A DNA stretch of 12,500 nucleotides from Neocallimastix lanati (nom. inval.) (GCA_016946835.1 JACVTC010000146.1:410001-422500), one strand, 5' to 3'. Shown: positions 1-7,011, counted from the first letter of the stretch. Made by a program: numbers and translations. The notes: generated from the sequence alone by a model not told the origin.

Positions 1-223
1 GAAATAAAAGAATATTTATTAATAAATAATAAATAATAACTAATAAATAAATAATAAATGAAATAAATTAATAAATTAATTATTAAACGATTAAAAAACT
101 AATCATTTAATTTTTATTCTATTTTATAATCCGTTTTTTAATTATTTATTTTTTCAAATTTAATTAAAAATCAGATATATAAATGTAATATAGATTTAAT
201 TAAATATTACGATTGTATAATTA
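1..223. other. AT-rich low-complexity DNA, no gene
   Basis: This stretch is degenerate AAATAAT/AAAT repeat (about 16-75) followed by mixed AT-rich sequence with short poly-T runs. No frame, RNA structure or promoter can be supported. Confidence 0.7.
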
Positions 224-300
224 TTAATAATAAAAAAAAAGAGTAGTGATTAATAATAAAAAAAAAAAAAAGTAGTGATTAATAATGAAAAAAAAAAGAA
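224..300. repeat. 29-bp tandem repeat, about 2.5 copies
   Basis: The word AGTAGTGATTAATAAT occurs at 242-257 and again at 271-286, exactly 29 bp later. Each copy is preceded by an AATAAT plus poly-A run. A third, decayed copy (AATAGTTATTACTAAT) begins near 299. This is a short minisatellite with a poly-A segment of variable length. Confidence 0.8.
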
Positions 301-531
301 TAGTTATTACTAATAAATAAATATTAACTATTAAATAATAAAAATAAGAATAATAGAGATTGATTAAGATAAAATAAAATAAGAAAAAATAAAACCTTTT
401 TATTTTATATTTTATATTATCTTTCTTATCCTTTATGAAAAAATAATAACTAAATAATAATTAATAATAATTGATATAAAATAATATATTAAAGAAAATT
501 TTTTACCAATAAAATTTGAAATAAATTGGAA
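301..531. other. AT-rich spacer with weak fold-back
   Basis: No gene is visible. Positions 369-421 read as an A-rich strand (GATAAAATAAAATA...) followed by a T-rich strand ending in ATATTATC. This gives an imperfect fold-back with a CC at its centre (about 394-395). The pairing is broken and may only reflect composition. Confidence 0.5.
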
Positions 532-663
532 TAATAAAAATAAATAAATAAATAAAATAAAAATAAATAAATAAAAACGGCATAAAATAATTTACAATTA
601 AATATTTATTTATTTAGTTATTATTTATTTATTTTTATTTTATTTATTTATTTATTTTTATTA
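532..663. repeat. Perfect 43-bp inverted repeat with 46-bp spacer
   Basis: The left arm (532-574) and right arm (621-663) are exact reverse complements over 43 bp. The arms are not a uniform AAAT tract. A-run lengths (5,3,3,3,4,5,3,3 between T residues) occur in the same order in the other arm, so the match is specific. The 46-bp spacer (575-620) contains CGGC, the only G/C cluster nearby. The locus could extrude as a cruciform, or fold as an RNA hairpin if transcribed. Confidence 0.9.
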
Positions 664-841
664 ATATCAAAAAATAAATTTTAATGAAAATATGAAAAAT
701 TAATATGGAAAAAAATATTTTTTTTAATTTTATTTCTATTCAATCTAAATCAAATTTTAATATATATAAATATAAATATACATAAAATAAAATATATATA
801 AAATATACATATAATATAAAAGATGATAGAATGATATTATA
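664..841. other. AT-rich spacer with TA-rich tract
   Basis: This is mixed AT-rich DNA. A TATA/ATATAAAT-rich segment at about 760-820 leads into the trinucleotide array. No gene or RNA is supported. Confidence 0.6.
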
Positions 842-912
<71 letters not shown>

Positions 913-913
913 G

Positions 914-951
<38 letters not shown>

Positions 952-968
952 GATTATTATTATTATTA

Positions 969-1000
<32 letters not shown>

Positions 1001-1082
1001 GATTATTATTATTATTATTATGATTATTATTATTATTATTATTTATTATTATTATTATTACTATTATTATTATTATTATTAT
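842..1082. repeat. (ATT)n microsatellite array, about 240 bp
   Basis: The array is near-pure ATT with sparse variants. ATG replaces ATT at 911, 950, 999 and 1020, ATTT insertions sit at 971 and 1041, and one C occurs at 1061. The pair ATG then ATTT 21 bp later occurs at 950/971 and again at 1020/1041, 70 bp apart, which suggests an internal duplication. The ATG-initiated frame from 911 to 1132 encodes only Ile, Tyr and Leu runs and is not a gene. Confidence 0.95.
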
Positions 1083-1083
1083 G

Positions 1084-1500
1084 GAATAAAAGTAAAAAAA
1101 AAAATAATTTCAAAAACTATAAAAAATATTAAATATTAAATTTTATCTATAAAAAAATTAAATATGTCACTATGTTCAATTTCACGTGATAAATAAAGTT
1201 TTTATTTATTGATTTCATATTCATTGAAATTTTTTATTTGGTTTAATTCTATGGAATTAATAGATTATATTTTATATATATTATATATATTATATTATAT
1301 TTCTATATAATATTAAATTAATATATTAATATATTGTATTTATTTATTATTATCCAATATTTATTAATTTATTTATTAAATAGAAATAAAAAATTTTTAT
1401 CTCATTTTTTATTTATTTTTTATAATTTAATTTTTTTTTTTTGTTAATTTTCTCATATTTTTTTATTTTTAAAAGTCAACTTCATCTTATTCATTCAATA
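1084..1500. other. AT-rich DNA, no gene
   Basis: The left part (1084-1255) is of moderate complexity. It is followed by TATA/ATAT-rich sequence (about 1263-1340) and T-rich DNA with a run of T near 1430-1442. No open frame of useful length, tRNA or splice architecture can be made out. Confidence 0.6.
1182..1189. promoter_or_regulatory. TCACGTGA palindrome (E-box type)
   Basis: The 8-bp palindrome TCACGTGA is a perfect CACGTG E-box core with symmetric flanks. It resembles a binding site for bHLH proteins of the Cbf1/USF kind. It stands out because CG dinucleotides are rare in this window. No gene start lies beside it, so function is unproven and chance is possible. Confidence 0.25.
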
Positions 1501-1740
1501 ATATAAATTTAAATTTTATATTGATTTTTACATTTAATTTATATTGATATTAATATTTATTTAGTATTTATTTAATTTATATTGATATTTAATATTCATT
1601 TAGTATTTATTTAATATTTATTTATTATCTATTTATTATCTATTTAATATTTATTTAATATTTATTATTTAAATATTTATTTATTATCTATTTATTATTA
1701 ATTATTAATTATTTAATATTTATTATTTAAATATTTATTT
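1501..1740. repeat. Degenerate TTTA-type tandem repeats with duplicated 30-bp block
   Basis: A 30-bp segment at 1653-1682 recurs exactly at 1711-1740, 58 bp later. An 18-bp segment containing ATATTGATATT at 1534-1551 recurs at 1572-1589, 38 bp later. TTATTATCTATT words lie between them. This is a patchwork of local duplications, not a clean array. Confidence 0.75.
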
Positions 1741-1984
1741 TATAGAGTTCCATGAATAATAAATTTAATTTTATATTTTTTTTGTATTTTGTTTTTGTTC
1801 CTTTTTCATCACTATATAAATTGTTCCAATACTTATTTATTTATCATAAATTAATTTATTTATTTATCATTAGTTTATTTATTTATTATTTATTATTTAT
1901 TATTTATTTATTTACTTAACATTTATTTATTTATTTCCTAAAAATTATTTATTTATTTACTTATCATTTACTTATTTATTTATT
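1741..1984. repeat. Spacer, then (TTTA)n tract with TTTATCAT variants
   Basis: Positions 1741-1830 are ordinary AT-rich DNA. From about 1833 to 1984 the sequence is TTTA repeat, interrupted by ATCAT, ACTTA and CCTAAAAA words and by TTATTATT segments. No coding signal is seen. Confidence 0.75.
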
Positions 1985-2453
1985 GTTCTTTCTAAGGATC
2001 AAGTTATTAAATATACCCTCTATCGATATGAATGATCGATTTAGATAGATTGATAGATAGAAAAAAATTAAAAAGTTTATTTCTTACTTTCTTATTTCTA
2101 GAAATAGGTTAGATTAAAAATAGATAATTATAATCATCTAATAAAAATTATAAAATATTAAAAAAAAAGGAAATTAAAAAAAAAAAAAAAAACTTAATTA
2201 AAAGGATAAAAAGAACAATAAAATAAAATAAAAAAAAAATAACTATCATTATAACTTTTATAGAAGATCAATAAAAAGATAAATAAAAGATAGAAAATAT
2301 AAAATAAAAATTATTATTGTTATTGTAGAATTGTGGTACACTAAGTATTATTTATTATTATACTATCATAATTATATATTGCATTCTTTTTTTTTTTTAC
2401 TTTTGTAGCATTATTTTCATACAGGCTTAATAAGAAAACATTAATTAATTGAA
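1985..2453. other. Moderate-complexity AT-rich island, no gene identified
   Basis: G/C is denser than in the flanks here, for example TATCGATATGAATGATCGAT near 2022-2041 and TAGATAGATTGATAGATAG just after. A run of A lies at about 2176-2192 and a T run at about 2388-2398. All frames are soon stopped. The segment may be unique spacer or an old degraded sequence. Confidence 0.5.
2093..2106. promoter_or_regulatory. 14-bp palindrome TATTTCTAGAAATA (HSE-like)
   Basis: TATTTCTAGAAATA is a perfect palindrome containing TTCTAGAA, one inverted pair of nGAAn units like that bound by heat-shock factor. A full heat-shock element usually has three or more units and only this pair is clear. No neighbouring gene supports a regulatory role. 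Confidence 0.2.
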
Positions 2454-2507
2454 TTTATTTATTTATTTATTTTATAATACATATAAACAAATAAATAAAT
2501 AAATAAA
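2454..2507. repeat. TTTA/TAAA inverted repeat, 19-bp arms
   Basis: The TTTATTTA tract at 2454-2472 pairs perfectly with the AAATAAAT tract at 2489-2507 across a 16-bp spacer. More AAAT repeat follows at about 2566-2602. Because the arms are simple tetranucleotide repeat, the match could arise by chance. Confidence 0.7.
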
Positions 2508-2655
2508 AGCTGTATCTTTAGCTATGTCTCTCTATAAATAGCTATAAAATTATGCATAAATACACATAAATAAATAAATAAATAAAATGTAAATAAATAA
2601 ATAGAAAGTGTTTATTTTTTTTTTATATGAAATAAAATCACCCTATTGATTTGGT
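2508..2655. other. AT-rich spacer with AAAT tract
   Basis: A short mixed segment (AGCTGTATC..., about 2508-2560) is followed by AAAT repeats and then a short mixed sequence leading into the AAT array. No gene is seen. Confidence 0.55.
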
Positions 2656-2658
2656 ATA

Positions 2659-2757
<99 letters not shown>

Positions 2758-2781
2758 GAAATAATAGTAATAATAATAATA

Positions 2782-2815
<34 letters not shown>

Positions 2816-2837
2816 GTAATAATAGTAATAATAATAA
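2656..2837. repeat. (AAT)n microsatellite array with AGT/ACT variants
   Basis: This is about 180 bp of AAT repeat carrying single-base variants AGT, ACT and AGA and one AAAT insertion near 2780. It is in the opposite orientation to the ATT array at 842-1082 and the same orientation as the giant array at 10225-12339. Confidence 0.95.
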
Positions 2838-3136
2838 GATTATCCTATATATATTAAAAATAAAAATTATCCAAATTTTATTAACTAAGTCTATTTATTT
2901 ATTTATTTCTATTTTATAAATTAATAAATTAAATTTAAATCATTTTTTGTTTTTATTTTTAATCTATCAAAGATTACTATATACTATGTATATATTGCAA
3001 TACATTGTACTATATATTTTTTTAATTTTTTTTAAAGAAATGAAAATTTGGTCAATACTTTATTTTTTCACATCATAAAATGTTTACAAGATGTGTGCAA
3101 TGTTGACAATTATGGACCATTGAATGTTGACATTTT
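2838..3136. other. AT-rich spacer with one complex island (about 3040-3135)
   Basis: Most of this segment is plain AT-rich DNA. The island near 3040-3135 has higher G/C and two exact copies of AATGTTGACA at 3099-3108 and 3123-3132, 24 bp apart. A partial relative (AATGTTTACA) lies near 3079. They could be binding sites or remains of a duplication. No gene is seen. Confidence 0.5.
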
Positions 3137-3232
3137 GTTAAAATTTAATTTAATTTTAATTTAATTTTAATATAAGTTTTCTTGCTTTGTTTTTTTTTTA
3201 AATTAAAATAAATTAAATTAAATAAAATTTAA
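3137..3232. repeat. Imperfect inverted repeat of TTTAA-type sequence
   Basis: The T-rich tract at about 3137-3172 (repeated TTAATTTAATTTTAA words) is roughly complementary to the A-rich tract at about 3198-3232 (AATTAAAATAAATTAAATTAA). Between them lies a short loop with TTTTCTTGCTTTG. The pairing is imperfect, so chance complementarity of simple sequence is not excluded. Confidence 0.5.
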
Positions 3233-3336
3233 AAAAAATAAAAAAAAAATTTAAATTAAATAAGTAAAAAAAAAAAAATTATCAAAAAAAAATAAAATCA
3301 TAAAATGATTTAAAAAAATTAAAAAAAAGTTTAAAA

Positions 3337-3602
3337 AAAATCAATAAATAATATAATAATAAATAATTAAATAATGGAATAATAAATAATAAATAATAAA
3401 TAATAAAAAGAGTATTTATTAATAAATAATTGAATAATAAATAGTTAAATAATGGAATAATAAATAATAAATAATAAATAATAAATAATAAATAATGGAA
3501 TAATAATTGAATAATAAATAATAAATTATAATTATAGAATAATAAATAATAAATAATAAATAATAAATAATAAATAATTGAATAATGAGGTGTATTTATT
3601 AG
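3337..3602 (-). repeat. Degenerate minus-strand copy of the TACTC minisatellite
   Basis: This is AAATAAT repeat with one clear minus-strand minisatellite core (AAAAAGAGTATTTATTAATA; GAGTA at 3410-3414) and a decayed core at about 3587-3602 (GAGGTGTATTTATTAG). A local variant, ATAATGGAATAATAAATAAT, recurs with GG at 3376, 3454 and 3497. The minus-strand frame at 3282-3695 is translated repeat (Tyr-Leu-Leu-Phe-Ile-Ile blocks) and is not a gene. Confidence 0.8.
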
Positions 3603-3719
3603 TAAACAACAAGTTATATGATAGCAAATAAAAAATAAAATAAATAGTAAATAATATATAATAATAAAATATAATAATATCGATTCTATTGTCACTTTTT
3701 ATTATTTTTTGTAATTATT

Positions 3720-3836
3720 ATTACTGTTATTATTATTATTATTATTATTCATATTATTCATATTATTCATATTATTCATTATTCATATTATTCATTATTC
3801 ATTATTCATTATTCATTATTCATTATTCATTATTAT
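3720..3836. repeat. ATT tract grading into 9-bp then 7-bp TTATTCA tandem repeats
   Basis: A short ATT array (3720-3749) passes into a repeat marked by C at 3750, 3759, 3768, 3777, 3784, 3793, 3800, 3807, 3814, 3821 and 3828. Spacings are therefore 9,9,9,7,9,7,7,7,7,7. The nonamer is CATATTATT and the heptamer CATTATT. The ordered change of unit length suggests stepwise expansion. Confidence 0.9.
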
Positions 3837-3839
3837 TGT

Positions 3840-3950
3840 TGTTGATTAGTAATTATTAGTAATGGCGTAATTTGATTTATTTAAAAGGGTAGAATGGTTA
3901 TCATTTAGATAAGACAAATGATCATTGGATGAAGATAACCTTAAAAATAA
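3840..3950. other. Complex island with nested inverted repeats
   Basis: GGTTATC at 3896-3902 is the inverse of GATAACC at 3934-3940. Inside, ATCATTT (3900-3906) is the inverse of AAATGAT (3916-3922), and AATGATCATT (3917-3926) is a palindrome. Several alternative hairpins of about 45 nt are thus possible. It is not a tRNA: the stem-to-stem distance is too short and there is no T-arm. Confidence 0.4.
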
Positions 3951-4011
3951 TAATAATAATAATTATTCCTTTTTTTTTTTAATAAAAAAATAATAATAAA
4001 ATATTATATAA

Positions 4012-4847
4012 TTATTTATTATTTATTATTTATTATTTATTATTTATTAATAAATACTCTTTTTATTATTTATTAATTTATTATTTAGTAATAAATACTC
4101 TTTTTATTATTTATTATTTATTATTTATTAATAAATACTCTTTTTATAATTATTTATTATTTATTATTTATTAATAAATACTCTTTTTATTATTTATTAT
4201 TTATTAATAAATACTCTTTTTATTATTTATTATTTATTAATAAGTACTCTTTTTATTATTTATTATTTATTAATAAGTACTCTTTTTATTATTTATTATT
4301 TATTATAATAAATACTCTTTTTATTATTTATTATTTATTAATAAATACTCTTTTTATTATTTATTATTTATTTATTTATTAATAAATACTCTTTTTATTA
4401 TTTATTATTTATTATTTATTAATAAATACTCTTTTTATTATTTATTATTTATTAATAAATACTCTTTTTATTATTTATTATTTATTAATAAGTACTCTTT
4501 TTATTATTTATTATTTATTATAATAAATACTCTTTTTATTATTTATTATTTATTAATAAATACTCTTTTTATTATTTATTATTTATTTATTTATTAATAA
4601 ATACTCTTTTTATTATTTATTATTTATTATTTATTAATAAATACTCTTTTTATTATTTATTATTTATTAATAAATACTCTTTTTATTATTTATTATTTAT
4701 TAATAAGTACTCTTTTTATTATTTATTATTTATTATAATAAATACTCTTTTTATTATTTATTATTTATTAATAAATACTCTTTTTATTATTTATTATTTA
4801 TTAATAAATACTCTTTTTATTATTTATTATTTATTATTATATTAATT
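4012..4847 (+). repeat. TACTC minisatellite array with 215-bp higher-order repeat
   Basis: The array has twenty-two monomers with the core TTAATAAATACTCTTTTTAT. TACTC starts at 4055, 4096, 4136, 4179, 4212, 4245, 4278, 4313, 4346, 4387, 4427, 4460, 4493, 4528, 4561, 4602, 4642, 4675, 4708, 4743, 4776 and 4809. Monomers are 33, 35, 40, 41 or 43 bp, depending on the number of TTAT/TTTA steps. From 4278 the order 35,33,41,40,33,33 (total 215 bp) occurs twice (4278-4492 and 4493-4707) and starts a third time (35,33). An AAG-TACTC variant marks each unit start. The left edge (4055-4178) is diverged, as expected for arrays homogenised from the centre. Confidence 0.95.
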
Positions 4848-5059
4848 ATATAAAATTTATAAATAGTTCATTTGATTTAACTCCATTATAAATATGTTTA
4901 AATAAATATTATATATATTTCACATATATAATTATTTATATAGTAATATATTAAATTGTTTATTTTAACAATTCTTAATATTTAATATATAAATATTTAT
5001 TTAATAATAAATACTCTTTTTATTATTTTTTAATATTTAATATCCATTATTCAATTATT
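4848..5059. other. AT-rich spacer with one isolated minisatellite core
   Basis: A non-repetitive AT-rich spacer follows the array. A single AATAAATACTCTTTTTATTA core (TACTC at 5012-5016) lies about 200 bp downstream of the last array monomer, in the same orientation. It is either an orphan monomer or the remains of an interrupted array. Confidence 0.7.
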
Positions 5060-5229
5060 CAATTATTTATTATATTAATTTGAAGTGGGAAGGATGTGAG
5101 TGTATTAAACAAAACAGATGAAAACTTTAAAAAAAAAGAAGTTTTTTTTTTTTTTTTATAAAATATAAATGGCAGTTAATTCTTATAGATAAAGTTTACT
5201 CCACATTAACTCAAATTTAATAAATAATA
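5060..5229. other. Complex island between opposed arrays
   Basis: This is the spacer between the plus-strand and minus-strand minisatellite arrays. It has a purine-rich, G-bearing segment near 5080-5120, adjoining A and T runs at about 5128-5157 and a mixed segment up to 5220 (GGCAGTTAATTCTTATAG near 5171). No open frame or known RNA fold is supported. Confidence 0.5.
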
Positions 5230-5475
5230 GTAAAGATTATTTATTAATAAATAAATAAATAATAAATAATAAATAATAAAAAGAGTATTTATTAATAAAT
5301 AATAAATAATAAATAATAAAAAGAGTATTTATTAATAAATAATAAATAATAAATAATAAAAAGAGTATTTATTAATAAATAATAAAAAGAGTATTTATTA
5401 ATAAATAAATAATAAATAATAAATAATAAATAATAAATAATAAATAATAAAAAAGAAGTATTTATTAATAAATAA
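5230..5475 (-). repeat. Minus-strand TACTC minisatellite array
   Basis: These are inverted copies of the 4012-4847 repeat. GAGTA cores lie at 5283, 5323, 5363 and 5389, and a GAAGTA variant lies at 5455. Spacings of 40, 40 and 26 bp match the 40-bp monomer class of the plus-strand array plus one truncated unit. The minus-strand frame at 5292-5504 is translated repeat and is not a gene. Confidence 0.9.
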
Positions 5476-5509
5476 TAATTAAATAATTGAATAAAATAAA
5501 ACAATCATT

Positions 5510-5533
5510 CAAAAAAAAAAAAAAAAAAAAAAA
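5510..5533. repeat. Poly-A tract
   Basis: This is a nearly uninterrupted run of more than 20 A residues immediately upstream of the CCAAT cluster. Comparable homopolymers occur at about 2176-2192, 6405-6420, 6433-6450, 6745-6761 and 9889-9907. Confidence 0.85.
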
Positions 5534-5537
5534 GAAA

Positions 5538-5568
5538 CCAATAAAATCATCCAATTAATCTAACCAAT
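5538..5568 (+). promoter_or_regulatory. Three CCAAT boxes at exact 13-bp spacing
   Basis: CCAAT occurs at 5538-5542, 5551-5555 and 5564-5568, all on the plus strand with a 13-bp period. The first and third share AACCAATAAAA. CCAAT is the core bound by the NF-Y/HAP complex. The next 600 bp downstream is repeat with no open frame, so this is either an orphan regulatory cluster or a short decayed 13-bp tandem repeat. Confidence 0.35.
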
Positions 5569-5836
5569 AAAACTTTCTTACCAAAAAAAAAAATCAAAAA
5601 CATCCAAGAAATTAATGTTTCACTTTAATTATTCCTTAGGATTCTTTTCTAATAAATAAATAATAAATAATAGTAAATAATAATAATAAATAATAATAAT
5701 AATAAATAATAATAAATAATAAGTAATAATATTAATAATAATTATTCCTTATTATTCTTTTTAAATAAATAAATAAATAATAAGTAATAATAAATAATAA
5801 CAATAATAAATAATAATAATATAAAATAATATAAAA
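5569..5836. repeat. Short spacer, then AATAAT/AAATAAT degenerate repeats
   Basis: Positions 5569-5650 are mixed AT-rich DNA. From about 5651 to 5836 the sequence is AAT, AAAT and AAGTAAT repeat of irregular order, interrupted by ATTATTCCTTATTATTC near 5741. No gene is seen. Confidence 0.75.
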
Positions 5837-5997
5837 ATTGTATTTATAATAAGAATAATAATATTAAGATTTTATTTATAATAAGAATAATAATATTAAG
5901 ATTGTATTTATAATAAGAATAATAATATGATTATTAATTTTCATAATATTAAGATAATAAATAATCAAAATAAGAATAATATGAAGGTTGTATTTAT
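5837..5997. repeat. 32-bp tandem repeat, three copies plus one displaced copy
   Basis: Units beginning ATTGTATTTATAATAAGAAT start at 5837, 5869 (with ATTTTATTT) and 5901, exactly 32 bp apart, and continue as AATAATATTAAG. A fourth partial copy (TTGTATTTATAATAA) begins near 5987 after an 86-bp gap holding a related but rearranged sequence. Confidence 0.85.
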
Positions 5998-6085
5998 AAT
6001 AATTAAATAATAAATAATAAATAATAATAATAAATAATTAATAATAAATAATTAATAATAATAATAAATTGAGTATTTATTTATT
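5998..6085. repeat. AAATAAT-type microsatellite
   Basis: Irregular AAATAAT and AATTAATAAT repeat runs to about 6070. A T-rich segment with TTTATTTATTTTATTATTTA follows. Confidence 0.75.
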
Positions 6086-6150
6086 TTATTATTTATTTTT
6101 TTTTTAGTTAATACTTTGTATTTTATTTTGTTTCATTTTTACTATTTAGT

Positions 6151-6199
6151 TTATTCTATTTATTCTATTCTATTATTCTATTCTATTTATTCTATTCTA
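6151..6199. repeat. ATTCT-type pentanucleotide tract
   Basis: TATTCTATT words are arranged as pentamer and nonamer steps (TTCTA, TTTATTCTA) over about 49 bp, ending at TTCTATTCTAACTG. ATTCT repeats are known in other genomes as easily unwound DNA. Nothing here shows such a role. Confidence 0.8.
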
Positions 6200-6661
6200 A
6201 CTGAAATCGATAGAAGAATAATTTAAAGTTCACTTCTTGTCTAACGATCAAATCAAATCTATTATTAATTATAGTTTTATAATATTCAAAATTTTTTTTA
6301 TTTTATTTCATAGTTTTTATTTCATAGTTTTTGCTTAGTTTTGCCTTGTAATATCTTCCTTTGTTTTTTCACTCTCATTCTCATATTTATCATTACCTCT
6401 ATCCTTTTTTTTTTTTTTTTATTTTTTATTTTCTATTTAACTTTTTTTTTTTTTTTTTTATTTAATAGATAGAGAGATGGATAGGAAAACAAAAGGATAG
6501 GCGATTGATTCTAAATTTATTAGTAATTATAATAACAAAAATAAAAATAAACAGATAATAAAAATAAATACAATAAAGAAAAGAAAATAGAAAGATAAGA
6601 AAATAATATTCTTTTGAAATTTTAATTATAATTTGAAATTTTTTTTTTTTTTTAAAAAAAA
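6200..6661. other. Pyrimidine-rich to purine-rich island, no gene
   Basis: The plus strand is pyrimidine-rich from about 6300 to 6460, with TTTCATAGTTTTT occurring twice near 6308-6335 and T runs at 6405-6420 and 6433-6450. It becomes purine-rich from about 6467 to 6500. CTATCCTTTT (6399-6408) and AAAAGGATAG (6491-6500) form 10-bp inverted arms around an 82-bp loop. This resembles an upstream gene region in composition, but no coding frame follows. Confidence 0.45.
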
Positions 6662-6704
6662 CTTCGAACCGTGGATTTTAACCTTCAAATACGTTCAATG
6701 AACT
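6662..6704. other. Small complex island with B-box-like word on minus strand
   Basis: Plus-strand CTTCGAACCGTGG reads GGTTCGAAG on the minus strand, matching the start of a pol III B-box (GGTTCGANNCC). An A run on the plus strand would act as the T-run terminator. The pairing half of the T-stem and an A-box are absent, so this is not a tRNA gene. GTTCATTGAAC (the minus-strand reading of about 6692-6702) is a palindrome with a one-base centre. Confidence 0.3.
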
Positions 6705-6810
6705 TTTTTTTTATCAATTAATATTCTTTTCAATTATTTTCCTTTTTTTTTTTTTTTTTTTTATCAATTAATAAAGAATGACAATTTATTATTCATCATT
6801 CATCATTTAT

Positions 6811-6843
<33 letters not shown>

Positions 6844-6895
6844 TTTTAAACTACTTTTTTTTTTTTATTTTATGATCAATTAATAATTTAACAAA

Positions 6896-6928
<33 letters not shown>
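6811..6928. repeat. Perfect 36-bp inverted repeat with 46-bp spacer
   Basis: The TTTA tract at 6811-6846, ending in TTAATTT, is an exact reverse complement of 6893-6928. Both arms share the irregular ends (ATTATTT outer, TTAATTT inner), so the match goes beyond generic TTTA repeat. The spacer (6847-6892) contains a T run and TGATCAATTAATAATTTAAC. Confidence 0.85.
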
Positions 6929-6929
<1 letters not shown>

Positions 6930-7011
6930 ATTAACTAACTAAATAAATAAATAAATAAATAACTAAATAAATAACTAACTAACTAAATAAATAAATAAAT
7001 AAATAAATAAT
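6894..7011. repeat. (AAAT)n array with ACTAACTAA interruptions
   Basis: AAAT repeat is broken by AACTAACTAAA words near 6930-6942, 6960 and 6972-6984. The left part doubles as the right arm of the 6811-6928 inverted repeat. Confidence 0.85.

Noticed and set aside
911-1132. ATG-initiated plus-strand frame of 73 codons
   Set aside because: It is translated ATT repeat (Ile, Tyr and Leu runs). Its start ATG is one of several ATT-to-ATG variants, and the tail is poly-A-rich spacer.
1182-1300. Yeast-type point centromere beginning at TCACGTGA
   Set aside because: The CDEI-like word is followed by AT-rich DNA, but no CCGAA-bearing CDEIII-like element occurs at the needed distance.
2401-2440. Possible 3' splice site (T-rich tract then CATACAG)
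   Set aside because: No matching 5' splice site, branch point or flanking coding sequence is present.
3282-3695. Minus-strand frame of 137 codons
   Set aside because: The peptide is made of Tyr-Leu-Leu-Phe-Ile-Ile blocks that follow the AAATAAT repeat. No domain and no non-repeat segment is seen.
3896-3940. tRNA-like acceptor stem GGTTATC/GATAACC
   Set aside because: The arms span only 45 nt, with no anticodon arm, T-arm or CCA context.
4012-4847. CRISPR-like array of regularly spaced units
   Set aside because: Spacers between TACTC cores are themselves the same AT repeat rather than unique sequences, so this is a minisatellite.
5160-5170. Match to the budding-yeast ARS consensus on the minus strand
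   Set aside because: An 11-bp A/T consensus is expected many times by chance in DNA of this composition, and the organism is probably not a budding yeast.
5292-5504. Minus-strand frame of 70 codons
   Set aside because: It is a translation of the minus-strand minisatellite array. The Ile-Asn-Lys-Tyr-Ser words are just the TACTC monomer read in frame.
3961-5750. AATTATTCCTT word seen at about 3961, 5628 and 5740
   Set aside because: It is short, A/T-dominated and in different contexts. It probably reflects chance or local repeat spill-over and not a regulatory site.
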